A stretch of 64,000 bases of DNA from Chloroflexota bacterium (GTDB lineage Bacteria; Chloroflexota; Anaerolineae; 4572-78; J111): the NCBI GenBank assembly GCA_016860845.1, contig BOKF01000003.1:310001-374000 (forward strand), given 5' to 3'. Positions within the stretch are counted from its first letter, which is position 1. Every line of letters begins with the position of its first letter. Below the pieces are notes generated by a model. The model was not told the origin of the DNA. It saw only the letters and a list, made by a program, of their open reading frames with translations, and did not search any database. Positions 24,708 through 32,556 of this stretch are shown piece after piece. The translations under genes and the position numbers were made by a program.

Positions 24708-24947
24708 ATGAAGATGTTCTACTTTGTTGGAGGGCCAAAGCCCGGATTCACTGATGAGTTCTTTCGCCGCCTCAACCAAATCGGTGGGCCACCACCTAAC
24801 TGGAAGATTTATCCCCACCCCGTTCGCGATGGCAAGGCACTGCACATTGTGGAGGCCGAATCTGAGCACGAAATACTGGATCATCTGCGCCATTTTGGCG
24901 ACATCTACGAGCGGGGCCAGATTATAGAAATTGTGTCAAGAGGTTAG
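24708..24947 (+). CDS. Small DUF3303-like protein
   Basis: A 79-residue protein. AAGGAAG is ten bases before the ATG at 24708. The fold looks like a small ferredoxin-like alpha/beta unit: M-F-Y-F-V-G-G-P-K-P-G, A-L-H-I-V-E-A-E-S-E-H-E-I-L-D-H-L-R-H-F-G-D and I-I-E-I-V. The central pattern, where a strand is followed by a helix that weighs one value against another, recalls DUF3303-type proteins. No catalytic residues can be named. The stop is immediately followed by a small region with a 38-bp direct repeat. Confidence 0.5.
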   Translation: MKMFYFVGGPKPGFTDEFFRRLNQIGGPPPNWKIYPHPVRDGKALHIVEAESEHEILDHLRHFGDIYERGQIIEIVSRG

Positions 24948-24985
24948 ATGGGCTGGACCAGTTCTTCACCCGCATTGAGCAGGCG

Positions 24986-25150
24986 ATGGCCGAAGCAGAT
25001 CTCAACGCGGATCGCGCTCAAACCGCGGCTGACGTTATCCAGCAGGTCCGAGCCTTTAGCCCTGGTTGCGGCTGGTGGTTTGGCCTGGCTCAAACCGCGG
25101 CTGACGTTATCCAGCAGGTCCGAGCGGCTATTGGGCGCGTTCGGCCCTGA
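24986..25150 (+). other. Possible small or decayed ORF built on a 38-bp direct repeat
   Basis: In this frame the sequence reads M-A-E-A-D-L-N-A-D-R, then A-Q-T-A-A-D-V-I-Q-Q-V-R-A twice, 24 residues apart, to a TGA at 25148. The same frame is open further upstream (R-L-D-G-L-D-Q-F-F-T-R-I-E-Q) and looks protein-like, but no start codon with a ribosome site is visible. It may be a decayed gene or a short duplication. The exact repeats are at 25016-25053 and 25088-25125. Confidence 0.35.
25016..25125 (+). repeat. Exact 38-bp direct repeat pair, period 72 bp
   Basis: The unit begins GCTCAAACCGCGGCTGACGT and ends CAGGTCCGAGC. The copies at 25016-25053 and 25088-25125 are identical and 72 bp apart, an exact multiple of three, so both are read in one frame. 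Confidence 0.85.
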
Positions 25151-25169
25151 CCAGAGAGGAGGCATCCCC

Positions 25170-25862
25170 GTGACCGACCATACTCGCTCGCTTTCTGTCT
25201 GCATCCTGGGCGGCCCCACCCTCTGGCGGCTGGGGCTGCAGGCCTTGCTGACCGGCCGACCCAACCTGACCGGGGTCACGCAGTCGCCCGACCTGTTTGA
25301 AGTGATCGAGCCGCCGGACGTCTTTTTGCTGGACGGTCGCCTGGCGGATGACGTTCTACCCGCTGTCCTGGCCTCTTTCCCCCAATCTCGCCTGCTGATT
25401 ATTGCCGATGCCCCCCCGGAGCCGGTCGTGCTTTCCTGGTTAGAGCAGGGCGTGTTGGGCTGCATCGAGCCCCAGGCCTCGCTGTCCGATCTACTCAATG
25501 CCATCCGCCAGGTTGTCGCCGGGGAAGTGAGCCTGCCCCAGGCACTGGCGCTGCGGCTGGTGACGCGCATGGCCCGCCAGGCCCCCTCAAGAGAAAATAC
25601 GTTACCTGAACCCCTGTCTGAGCGTGAACAAGAGGTACTGGCCTTGCTGACTCAGGGGTTGAGTAACAAAGAGATTGCCCAGCATCTCTACCTCAGCGTG
25701 CGCACGGTGGAGGGGCACCTGGTCAACGCCTACGGCAAGCTAGGCGTCCACTCCCGCACCGAAGCGGCCCTCTATGCCATCCGCCAGGGCTGGGTGACGC
25801 CCAAGGAGAGCGAGCAGCCGAGGGTGGGGGAGCAATCGTCAATCCCAAATCAAACCAGGTAG
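25170..25862 (+). CDS. NarL/FixJ-type (LuxR HTH) regulator with degenerate receiver
   Basis: A 230-residue protein. The start is the GTG at 25170, behind GAGGAGG; the frame runs further upstream through the repeat region, which is unlikely to be coding in this frame. The N-terminal receiver keeps the acceptor Asp (V-F-L-L-D-G, Asp55) but has G-G where the acidic pair should be and P where the conserved Lys lies, so phosphorylation control is doubtful. The C-terminal LuxR helix-turn-helix is complete: L-S-E-R-E-Q-E-V-L-A-L-L, S-N-K-E-I-A-Q-H-L and S-V-R-T-V-E-G-H-L. A palindrome overlaps its stop codon, which may allow feedback or control of the following operon. Confidence 0.85.
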   Translation: MTDHTRSLSVCILGGPTLWRLGLQALLTGRPNLTGVTQSPDLFEVIEPPDVFLLDGRLADDVLPAVLASFPQSRLLIIADAPPEPVVLSWLEQGVLGCIEPQASLSDLLNAIRQVVAGEVSLPQALALRLVTRMARQAPSRENTLPEPLSEREQEVLALLTQGLSNKEIAQHLYLSVRTVEGHLVNAYGKLGVHSRTEAALYAIRQGWVTPKESEQPRVGEQSSIPNQTR

Positions 25863-25956
25863 AACTACCTGTTTACCCGCCGGCCAGAACAGGGGAATCT
25901 ACCTGCCCCAAACAGGTAGTTTAACGCTGTTGACAAGCAGCCGGTTATGATATGCT
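25856..25956 (+). promoter_or_regulatory. Double CAGGTAG/CTACCTG palindromes and an extended -10 promoter
   Basis: CAGGTAG-AA-CTACCTG (25856-25871) overlaps the stop of the LuxR gene, and CTACCTG-N7-CAGGTAG lies at 25899-25919. TTGACA (25930) and TGA-TATGCT (-10 at 25951) follow with a 15-base spacer and an extended -10. The promoter should drive the gene at 26001 and the exporter operon. The palindromes are a likely regulator site; alternatively the second could act as a hairpin terminator for the LuxR gene. Confidence 0.55.
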
Positions 25957-26000
25957 GGTATCGAGCCTGGCCGCAGACCTGAAACCAGGTGAGAAGAACG

Positions 26001-26603
26001 ATGACCAAAACGAGATTGGCTCTATTAAGCACGCTCTCCGATATGCATACGCAGCCCATCCAGTATAACCTGGCGGCGCTGGCCGATATCGTAAGCCGGA
26101 TTGGGCCTGATTTGCTGGCCGTAGAACTGCCCCGGACCGACTGGGAGAGGGGCGCGCTGAATACAGCGCCGGTGGAGGTGCAGCGCAGCCTGCTCCCCCT
26201 GGCCGAATTGAGCGACGTGGTGGTCGTACCCGTGGCCCCCGATTGGCAGCAGTTTGACGATTTTGCGCCCCAAACCGGCTGGCGGGGGAAGCTGGCCCGG
26301 CAATTGCGGGACGCCTTGCGGAAAGCGCAGCGTGCCGCTAACAAGGCCGAGGCTATCCACGCTCTGCTTTTCCAGGGTGTCTGCCACACCCTCTGTCTGC
26401 TCAACGAAATGAGTTGGGAGGCCGAGGCCCGCCGCGCCTGGAACGAGCAAAACCAGGCCCTGGTGGAAAATATTTTGCAAGCCGCCCGGCGCGATCCGGG
26501 CCGCCGCATGCTGGTGGCCGTGCAGTGCCAGCGCGTCCACTGGCTGGAGCCGCGCCTCAAGCGGGCGCCGGAGATTGAATTAGTGGATTATCGAGCGTTG
26601 TAA
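26001..26603 (+). CDS. Hypothetical protein, weakly TraB/PrgY-like
   Basis: A 200-residue protein. The ATG at 26001 is preferred over a GTG at 25989, which overlaps the ribosome site. L-A-L-L-S-T-L-S-D-M-H-T, then V-S-R-I-G-P-D-L-L-A-V-E-L-P-R-T, recalls the opening of TraB/PrgY/ChaN-like hydrolases (histidine followed by a P-D-x-x-x-V-E-L strand), but I cannot confirm catalytic residues. No signal or membrane helix is seen. It is the first gene after a strong promoter and is 16 bases upstream of the exporter ATPase, so a link to that transporter is likely. Confidence 0.5.
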   Translation: MTKTRLALLSTLSDMHTQPIQYNLAALADIVSRIGPDLLAVELPRTDWERGALNTAPVEVQRSLLPLAELSDVVVVPVAPDWQQFDDFAPQTGWRGKLARQLRDALRKAQRAANKAEAIHALLFQGVCHTLCLLNEMSWEAEARRAWNEQNQALVENILQAARRDPGRRMLVAVQCQRVHWLEPRLKRAPEIELVDYRAL

Positions 26604-26619
26604 GTCAAGGAGAAAAACA

Positions 26620-28692
26620 ATGACCGACTGGATGATTGAAGCCAAAAATCTGAGCCGATCTTACAAAAAGGTCGAAGCCGTGCGAGGGATTGACCTGGCC
26701 GTGCGCCGGGGCGAAATTTTTGGCCTGGTCGGCCCCGATGGCGCGGGCAAAACGACCACCATCCAGATGCTGACCGGCCTCCTCACCCCGACTGCAGGCG
26801 AAGCTCGCGTGGCCGGGGTGGACGTGGTGCGCCAGCCCAACCGGTTGGGCGGTAAGATTGGTTACATGTCCGAAGGGTTCACCCTGTACGGCACACTGTC
26901 GGTGGAAGAAAATATGGATTTCTTCGCCGACCTGTACGGGGTGCCAACCAGGATCCGCCGTGAGCGCAAGGAGCAGTTGCTCCGCTTCGCCCGGCTGGAG
27001 GAAGCGCGCCACCGTCGCGCCGGAAACCTTTCAGGCGGGATGAAAAAGAAGCTGGCCCTGGCCTCCACCCTGATGTACTCGCCCCAGGTGCTCTTTCTGG
27101 ACGAGCCGACCACCGGCGTGGACCCCGTTTCCCGTCGTGACTTCTGGAAGCTCCTGCAAGAGTGGATGGAGGCGAGTGAGGGATTGACTATCTTTGTCAA
27201 CACGCCCTATATGGACGAGGCCGAGCGCTTCGACCGGGTGGCGCTGATGCACCAGGGCCGGTTCATCGCTCTGGACACGCCCCAGGCTCTCAAGGTCCGG
27301 CTGGCCGGAGAGATGCTGGACCTGAAGGCCGAACCGCAGGCCACCGCCCTGCAGGCGCTCAGGGCGACGGCGGGAGTGTCGCACGTGCAGGTCTTTGGCG
27401 AGCGGCTCCACCTGCTGGTCTCGACGGAGAATGGCCGGGAGAAGGTCGCCGATTTGGCGGCAACGCTGGCCGCAGCCGGCGTGACCCTGCTGGATCAACG
27501 CCGCACCCAGCCGACCCTGGAAGATGTGTTTGTTGCCTGTATCGAGGCGCTTGAGCAGGGGAGCAGGGGAGCAGAGGAGCAGAGGGGCAGGGGAGCAGAG
27601 GAGCAGGGGACTGCCGAGCGCGGAGCGCCCGGCGGGGGAGAAAATAACCAATCCATAATACCCAAAGGCCACTATGTCCAAAATCTCGAACATATCCAAA
27701 TAAATCCAAAATCTAAAATCCAAAATCTAAAATCGTACGCTGTCACCGTCGAAGGGTTGACTAAGCGTTTCGGCAGCTTCACCGCCGTGGATGGGATCAG
27801 TTTTAAGGTGCGGACCGGCGAGATCTTCGGCTTTCTCGGTCCCAACGGGTCGGGCAAGACGACCACCATCCGCATCCTGACCGGCCTGTTGCCGCCGACG
27901 TCGGGGGCAGGTACGGTGGCCGGCTTCGACATTCTCAGGGAACAGGCCCGCATCAAGCCGGAGATTGGCTACATGAGCCAGAAGTTCTCGCTCTACAATG
28001 ATCTAACCGTGGCCGAGAACATTGATTTCTACGCCGGACTATATAACGTGCCCCGGCCACGCCGCGCCGAATGCAAGGCCTGGGTGCTGGACATGGCCGG
28101 CCTGCGGGGCAAGGAGCGGCTGCTCACCCGGGAGCTGTCGGGCGGCTGGAAGCAGCGGCTGGCCCTGGGCTGCGCTGTCCTGCATGAACCCCGCATCCTG
28201 TTCCTGGACGAACCGACCTCCGGCGTGGATCCGATCTCCCGCCGCGCCTTCTGGGACCTGATCTTTGAGTTATCGGCCCAGGGGGTGACGATTTTTGTGA
28301 CCACGCACTACATGGAAGAAGCAGATCACTGCCACACCCTGGCCCTGCTCTACTACGGCCAGATCATCGCCCTGGGCAGTCCGCCCGCCTTGAAAGCCAA
28401 CATGAAGGCCGGCCAGATGCTAGAGCTTGACGTAAGCGACGCCTTGCGGGCCTCGAACGTGGTCGCCACCTTACCCGAAGTGCAGAGCGCGGCCCCTTAT
28501 GGGGACAAACTGCACGTCCTGGTTTGGGGTGAGGCCGGCCAGGCGGTTGAGCCTCTGAGCCACAGCCTCACTGCCGCCGGCCTGCGGCCGGGTGGAGTCG
28601 CACCGATAGAATTCTCGCTGGAAGACCTGTTCGTCATCTTTATCGAGATGCAAGAGGCCGGCCAGCGCGAACTTAAGGAGAGAAACCCATGA
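26620..28692 (+). CDS. ABC exporter ATPase with two nucleotide-binding domains (YbhF-like)
   Basis: A 690-residue protein with two fused NBDs, like E. coli YbhF. NBD1 has Walker A G-P-D-G-A-G-K-T-T, signature L-S-G-G-M-K-K-K and Walker B L-F-L-D-E-P, but its switch His is replaced by Pro (N-T-P-Y-M-D-E), so it is probably the degenerate site. NBD2 is canonical: G-P-N-G-S-G-K-T-T, L-S-G-G-W-K-Q-R, L-F-L-D-E-P-T-S-G-V-D and T-T-H-Y-M-E-E. The linker (about residues 309-372) is encoded by low-complexity repeats (27552-27734) of intergenic style. It overlaps the next permease gene by four bases. It powers export of an unknown substrate. Confidence 0.88.
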   Translation: MTDWMIEAKNLSRSYKKVEAVRGIDLAVRRGEIFGLVGPDGAGKTTTIQMLTGLLTPTAGEARVAGVDVVRQPNRLGGKIGYMSEGFTLYGTLSVEENMDFFADLYGVPTRIRRERKEQLLRFARLEEARHRRAGNLSGGMKKKLALASTLMYSPQVLFLDEPTTGVDPVSRRDFWKLLQEWMEASEGLTIFVNTPYMDEAERFDRVALMHQGRFIALDTPQALKVRLAGEMLDLKAEPQATALQALRATAGVSHVQVFGERLHLLVSTENGREKVADLAATLAAAGVTLLDQRRTQPTLEDVFVACIEALEQGSRGAEEQRGRGAEEQGTAERGAPGGGENNQSIIPKGHYVQNLEHIQINPKSKIQNLKSYAVTVEGLTKRFGSFTAVDGISFKVRTGEIFGFLGPNGSGKTTTIRILTGLLPPTSGAGTVAGFDILREQARIKPEIGYMSQKFSLYNDLTVAENIDFYAGLYNVPRPRRAECKAWVLDMAGLRGKERLLTRELSGGWKQRLALGCAVLHEPRILFLDEPTSGVDPISRRAFWDLIFELSAQGVTIFVTTHYMEEADHCHTLALLYYGQIIALGSPPALKANMKAGQMLELDVSDALRASNVVATLPEVQSAAPYGDKLHVLVWGEAGQAVEPLSHSLTAAGLRPGGVAPIEFSLEDLFVIFIEMQEAGQRELKERNP
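27552..27734. repeat. Intergenic-type simple repeats inside the ATPase gene
   Basis: About 60 bases of GAGCAGGGGAGCAGAGG-like units (27552-27610) and a run of AAAATCCAAAATCT units (27701-27734) lie between the two NBDs and are translated as E-Q-G-S-R-G-A-E-E-Q and K-S-K-I-Q-N-L-K-S. They look like repeats normally found between genes and may mark the join of two once separate genes. Confidence 0.6.
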
Positions 28693-29810
28693 CTCAACGT
28701 TTCATTGCGATCCTGATCAAGGAAACCCGTGAAATCTGGCGTGATCCGTACACGCTGCTGATGGCCATCATTTTGCCGCTGATTATGCTCTTTCTTTTCG
28801 CCTATGCCACCAACCTGGATGTGGAAGACGTCCCCCTGGCCGTCTACGATCAAGATCAGACGCGGGCCAGCCGCGAGTATGTGCAGCAATTTACCACCGC
28901 CGGCGACAAGTTCCACCTTCACCACGCGGTTCGGAGTGATCAAGAGCTGGAACAGTTGATGGCGCGCGACGTGGTCGAGGTGGGCCTGGTTATTCCGCCC
29001 GGCTTCGGGGAGGCGCTGCGGGCCGGTCGCCCGGCCACGGTGCAGACCTGGGTGGACGGTTCATTCCCACCCACGGCCAACGTGGCCATCGGCTATGTGA
29101 CCGCTTTTAACCAGGTCTACAGTGCCCGGCAGGTGGCAGCCCGGTTGGGGCAGGGCTATCAGCCGGCCCTCATGATCGAGCCGAGGGTGTGGTACAACCC
29201 CGGTTTGAAGTATATCAACTTTGTGGTGCCGGGCCTGTTCGCCGTCATCTTGCTGGCCTTTCCCCCGCTGCTGTCGGCCCTGGCTGTGGTGCGGGAGAAG
29301 GAGCAGGGCAGCATCCAACAGATCTTTGTCTCGCCCATCCGGCCGGCCGAACTGATCCTGGGCAAGCTGATTCCCTACGGGGTGATCGCCTTCGTCGAGA
29401 TGGCCATTATCTTTGCCGTCGGCATTGGCTGGTTTCAGGTGCCGTTTGAAGGCAGCCTGACCCTCTTGCTGGTGGCGGCCCTGATTTATGTCTTCGGGAC
29501 GGTTAGCATCGGGCTGCTGATCAGCACCCTGACCAATAGCCAGGTGGCCGCCGCACTGGCCGCCATTGTGTTGACCGTGATGCCGGCTCTCCTCTTTTCC
29601 GGCTTCATCTTTCCCATTTTCAATATGCCCCTGGTGAGTCAGGGCTTCACCCATCTCTTCCCGGCCCGCCACTTTGTAGAAATCGGCCGGAGCATCAGCC
29701 TTAAAGGCGTAGGGCTAGCCACCTTGTGGCCACAGCTAGGGTGGATGTTGGCCTACGTGCTGGTGATTTTCAGCCTGGCCTCCCTGCGCTTCAAAAAGAA
29801 AATGGGCTAA
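28689..29810 (+). CDS. ABC-2 type exporter permease (first)
   Basis: A 373-residue membrane subunit. One N-terminal helix (about 20-38), a large extracytoplasmic domain and five C-terminal helices fit the ABC-2 permease fold (YbhS/YbhR-like). The segment V-V-R-E-K-E-Q-G-S-I-Q-Q-I-F-V-S-P-I-R-P-A-E-L-I-L-G-K is the family's conserved coupling region. The start overlaps the ATPase stop (ATGA). It pairs with the next permease to form the transmembrane path. Confidence 0.9.
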   Translation: MTQRFIAILIKETREIWRDPYTLLMAIILPLIMLFLFAYATNLDVEDVPLAVYDQDQTRASREYVQQFTTAGDKFHLHHAVRSDQELEQLMARDVVEVGLVIPPGFGEALRAGRPATVQTWVDGSFPPTANVAIGYVTAFNQVYSARQVAARLGQGYQPALMIEPRVWYNPGLKYINFVVPGLFAVILLAFPPLLSALAVVREKEQGSIQQIFVSPIRPAELILGKLIPYGVIAFVEMAIIFAVGIGWFQVPFEGSLTLLLVAALIYVFGTVSIGLLISTLTNSQVAAALAAIVLTVMPALLFSGFIFPIFNMPLVSQGFTHLFPARHFVEIGRSISLKGVGLATLWPQLGWMLAYVLVIFSLASLRFKKKMG

Positions 29811-29826
29811 GTAAAGGAGTAAAACC

Positions 29827-30957
29827 ATGTCAAGCCGTCTTGTATCCTTGATCCGTAAAGAATTTTTACAATTTTTCCGCGACTGGCTGGTGATTGTGCT
29901 CATCCTGTACTCTTTCGTCGAGCCGGTTCTGTGCGGGCTGTCTCTTTCCCTCGATGTGAAAAACATGCCGCTGGTGGTGGTCGATGCCGACCGGAGTGAG
30001 GCCAGCCGGGAGCTGATCACCAAACTGACCAACTCGGAGTACTTTGAGCTATACGCGGTCCTGAACTCACAAACCGACCTGGAATCCCTGTTTGACCGGG
30101 GCGAGGTGCGGATGGGGCTGGTCATTCCAACCGGCTTCGGACGCGATCTGGGCCGGGGTGATACGGTTCGGGTCCAACTCATCGCCGACGGCTCCGATGC
30201 CTTTACTGCCTCGGTGGCCACCGGCTACGCCGAGCAGATCATTGGGGCCCACTCGCGGCGCATCGAGCTGCAGCGGCTGGGCGTGCCCGAGCCGACAGCG
30301 CTGGCCCGGCTGCCGGTGGTAATCAATCAAATCCGGGCTCAGTATGATCCGGCCCTGCGTTATACTCACTTTAATATGCTGGCCATGATCGGCATCACGA
30401 TGCCCTTCTTGGGAATCGTGCTCGGATCCGTCGCCATTGTGCGCGAAAAGGAAAGGGGCACCCTGGAACAACTCCTGGTGACACCCATCCAGCCCTGGGA
30501 GTTGATTATGGCCAAACTGGTGCCGCTCGGCCTCATCAAGATGGTCGGGCTGGCCATCGGCATCGCTATCGCAGTGTGGGGGTTTGGGGTGCCGGTCCGC
30601 GGCAGCCTGGGACTGTATTTTGCCCTGTCCACCCTGATTTTCATGGTGGGAGCCGGCCTGGGTGTCGCTGTGGGCACGGTGGCCAATAATATGCAGCAGG
30701 CCCTGCTGCTGAGCTTTTTTCTCATTTTCCCGATGATCTTTCTGTCGGGCATGATGGTGCCGGTGGATAACATGCCGGTCGTCTTGCAGTGGCTGTCCCT
30801 GCTCAATCCGCTGCGCTACACCCTCACCATTACCCTGGGCGTCTTTCTCAAAGCGGTTGGGATGAGCGTCCTGTGGCCGCAGGTAGTGGGACTGGCGGTG
30901 CTGGGGGTGGTCATTTTCAGTGCCAGCCTGGCCCGTTTCCGGAGAAGTCTGGCTTAG
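29827..30957 (+). CDS. ABC-2 type exporter permease (second)
   Basis: A 376-residue permease similar in plan to the one before it: an N-terminal helix (about 20-40), an extracytoplasmic domain and five C-terminal helices. I-V-R-E-K-E-R-G-T-L-E-Q-L-L-V-T-P-I-Q-P-W-E-L-I is the coupling motif. AGGAG precedes the ATG. Two different permeases with a two-NBD ATPase give the YbhF-YbhS-YbhR arrangement. Confidence 0.9.
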   Translation: MSSRLVSLIRKEFLQFFRDWLVIVLILYSFVEPVLCGLSLSLDVKNMPLVVVDADRSEASRELITKLTNSEYFELYAVLNSQTDLESLFDRGEVRMGLVIPTGFGRDLGRGDTVRVQLIADGSDAFTASVATGYAEQIIGAHSRRIELQRLGVPEPTALARLPVVINQIRAQYDPALRYTHFNMLAMIGITMPFLGIVLGSVAIVREKERGTLEQLLVTPIQPWELIMAKLVPLGLIKMVGLAIGIAIAVWGFGVPVRGSLGLYFALSTLIFMVGAGLGVAVGTVANNMQQALLLSFFLIFPMIFLSGMMVPVDNMPVVLQWLSLLNPLRYTLTITLGVFLKAVGMSVLWPQVVGLAVLGVVIFSASLARFRRSLA

Positions 30958-30960
30958 CAA

Positions 30961-31053
30961 AGTAGCAGAGTAGCAAGTAGCAAAGTAGCAAGTAGCAAAG
31001 TGGCAGGTAATAGAGGTCTTGCAACCTGCTACCCTGCAACCTGCTACCCTGTA
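30961..31053. repeat. Low-complexity inverted repeat (AGTAGCA units)
   Basis: Repeated AGTAGCAA/AGTAGCAG units on the left are mirrored by CCTGCTACCCTGCAACCTGC units on the right, just before the HlyD ribosome site (GGAGG). A long imperfect hairpin can form between the permease and adaptor genes. Confidence 0.65.
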
Positions 31054-31072
31054 ACTATCTTGGAGGTAAAAG

Positions 31073-32467
31073 ATGAAACGTAACATAAAGATTTTAATCA
31101 TTATCTTGTTGATTGTTGGCGCCCTGGGCGGCTATAGCTATGTCAGCCAGAACCCCGGCGTGTTCATCCCCCTTCAATTGAAGTGGGGCCTGCTTGACGA
31201 GGCCCAAGCCCAAGGCGGGCTCATCGGCTCCGGCTACATCGAAGCCGACGAGACGAACGTGGCGGCCGAAACCCAAGGGCGGATTACCCAAATTACCGCT
31301 GACGAGGGTGATTTCGTTCAGGCGGGTCAGATCCTGATTGAACTGGACACCGCCCTGATAGAGGCAGACATACGGCAAGCCGAAGCCAAAATTGCGACCA
31401 CCCAAGCCCAACTGGCCAAAATAGAGGCCGGGGTACGGGCTGAAGAGATCGCCAAGGCTGAAGCCGCTGTCGCCGTAGCCGAAGCCAAGGCGGCCGCCGC
31501 CTACACCCAATGGCAAGACGCCATCACCCTGCGCGACAATCCGCAAGAGTTGGATCGGCAGATTGACGCGGCCCGCACGGCTTTGAAATTGGCCGAGCTG
31601 AAAATTGCCTATGCCACCCCTTTGAAAGATGCCGGGGAGGCCATGTGGGAGCTAAGAAAGCAGCAGTGGGACAAAACCCAGGAGGGCCAGGACTGGTCGG
31701 TCAAACTGCCCGGGGGTGACAAGATCAGCGGACACTACGACTTCCCGGAGGGGGCGAAACAGGATACCGGCGTGGCCTGGAATTACGCCGGGGCCGACAT
31801 GTGGGCGGCCTGGGTTGACCTGAATAGCGCCGGGGCTGAACGGAATGATACCGAAATTGCCTTGAATGATTTGCTGCGCCTCAGAAACGACCCCCAGGAA
31901 GCGCAGCTTCAGGTAGCCCAGGCCGAAGCGGCCTACCAGACCGCTCTGGCCGAGGTGGAAGTCGCTAAAGCCCAACTTCAGATTCTGAAGGCCGGCCCCC
32001 GTACGGAACAGGTGGCGGTGGCCGAGGCCCAGGTCAAACGAGCTGAAGCTAACCTGGCCGCTCTGCAGGTTCAACGTGAGAAATACACCCTGGTCGCCCC
32101 GCTGGCCGGCTGGGTCGTTGAACGGACAGCCCATGAAGGCGAGACGGCCGTGCCAGGCACTCCGCTGCTGACCCTGGCCGACTTAACCGACTTGACCCTG
32201 ACCGTCTACGTGCCTGAACCGGATATTGGCCAGGTCACACTTGGACAAAAAGTGAAGGTCTTTGTAGATACGTTTCCGGGCGAGCCGTTTACCGGCCGCG
32301 TCACCTACATCAGCGATGAAGCCGAATTTACGCCCAAAAACATCCAGACCCAAGAAGAGCGGGCCAATACCGTTTTTGCCGTCAAAATCAAATTAGAAAA
32401 TGAAGATCAACGCTTGAAACCCGGCATGCCGGCCGACGCTATCTTCGCGGAAGGACCGGAATTGTAA
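31073..32467 (+). CDS. HlyD-family membrane fusion protein (first)
   Basis: A 464-residue periplasmic/extracellular adaptor. An N-terminal anchor (5-24) is followed by half of a lipoyl domain (I-G-S-G-Y-I-E-A-D-E-T), a long coiled coil (about residues 95-345, rich in A-E-A-x-x-A), the second lipoyl half (A-P-L-A-G-W-V-V-E-R) and a beta-barrel ending in R-L-K-P-G-M-P-A-D-A. It is YbhG/YhiI-like. The coiled coil contains a Trp-rich insertion (Q-Q-W-D-K-T-Q-E-G-Q-D-W and A-G-A-D-M-W-A-A-W-V-D). It serves the exporter encoded just upstream. Confidence 0.9.
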   Translation: MKRNIKILIIILLIVGALGGYSYVSQNPGVFIPLQLKWGLLDEAQAQGGLIGSGYIEADETNVAAETQGRITQITADEGDFVQAGQILIELDTALIEADIRQAEAKIATTQAQLAKIEAGVRAEEIAKAEAAVAVAEAKAAAAYTQWQDAITLRDNPQELDRQIDAARTALKLAELKIAYATPLKDAGEAMWELRKQQWDKTQEGQDWSVKLPGGDKISGHYDFPEGAKQDTGVAWNYAGADMWAAWVDLNSAGAERNDTEIALNDLLRLRNDPQEAQLQVAQAEAAYQTALAEVEVAKAQLQILKAGPRTEQVAVAEAQVKRAEANLAALQVQREKYTLVAPLAGWVVERTAHEGETAVPGTPLLTLADLTDLTLTVYVPEPDIGQVTLGQKVKVFVDTFPGEPFTGRVTYISDEAEFTPKNIQTQEERANTVFAVKIKLENEDQRLKPGMPADAIFAEGPEL

Positions 32468-32469
32468 AC

Positions 32470-32540
32470 AAGGGAGTAGGGAGTAAGGAGTAGGGGAGGA
32501 AATTATCCCTTACTCCCTACTCCTTACTCCCTACTCCCTT
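32470..32540. repeat. Low-complexity inverted repeat (GGGAGTA units)
   Basis: AGGGAGTAGGGAGTAAGGAG on the left pairs almost perfectly with CCCTTACTCCCTACTCCTTA and further units on the right, around GAGGAAATTAT, followed by a T-run (CCCTTTTTC). This makes a plausible Rho-independent terminator between the two HlyD genes. Confidence 0.7.
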
Positions 32541-32556
32541 TTTCGGAGGTGCAACA

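Noticed and set aside
30067..31101. A 344-residue minus-strand frame
   Set aside because: Antisense of the second permease and the repeat region; no motif and no ribosome site.
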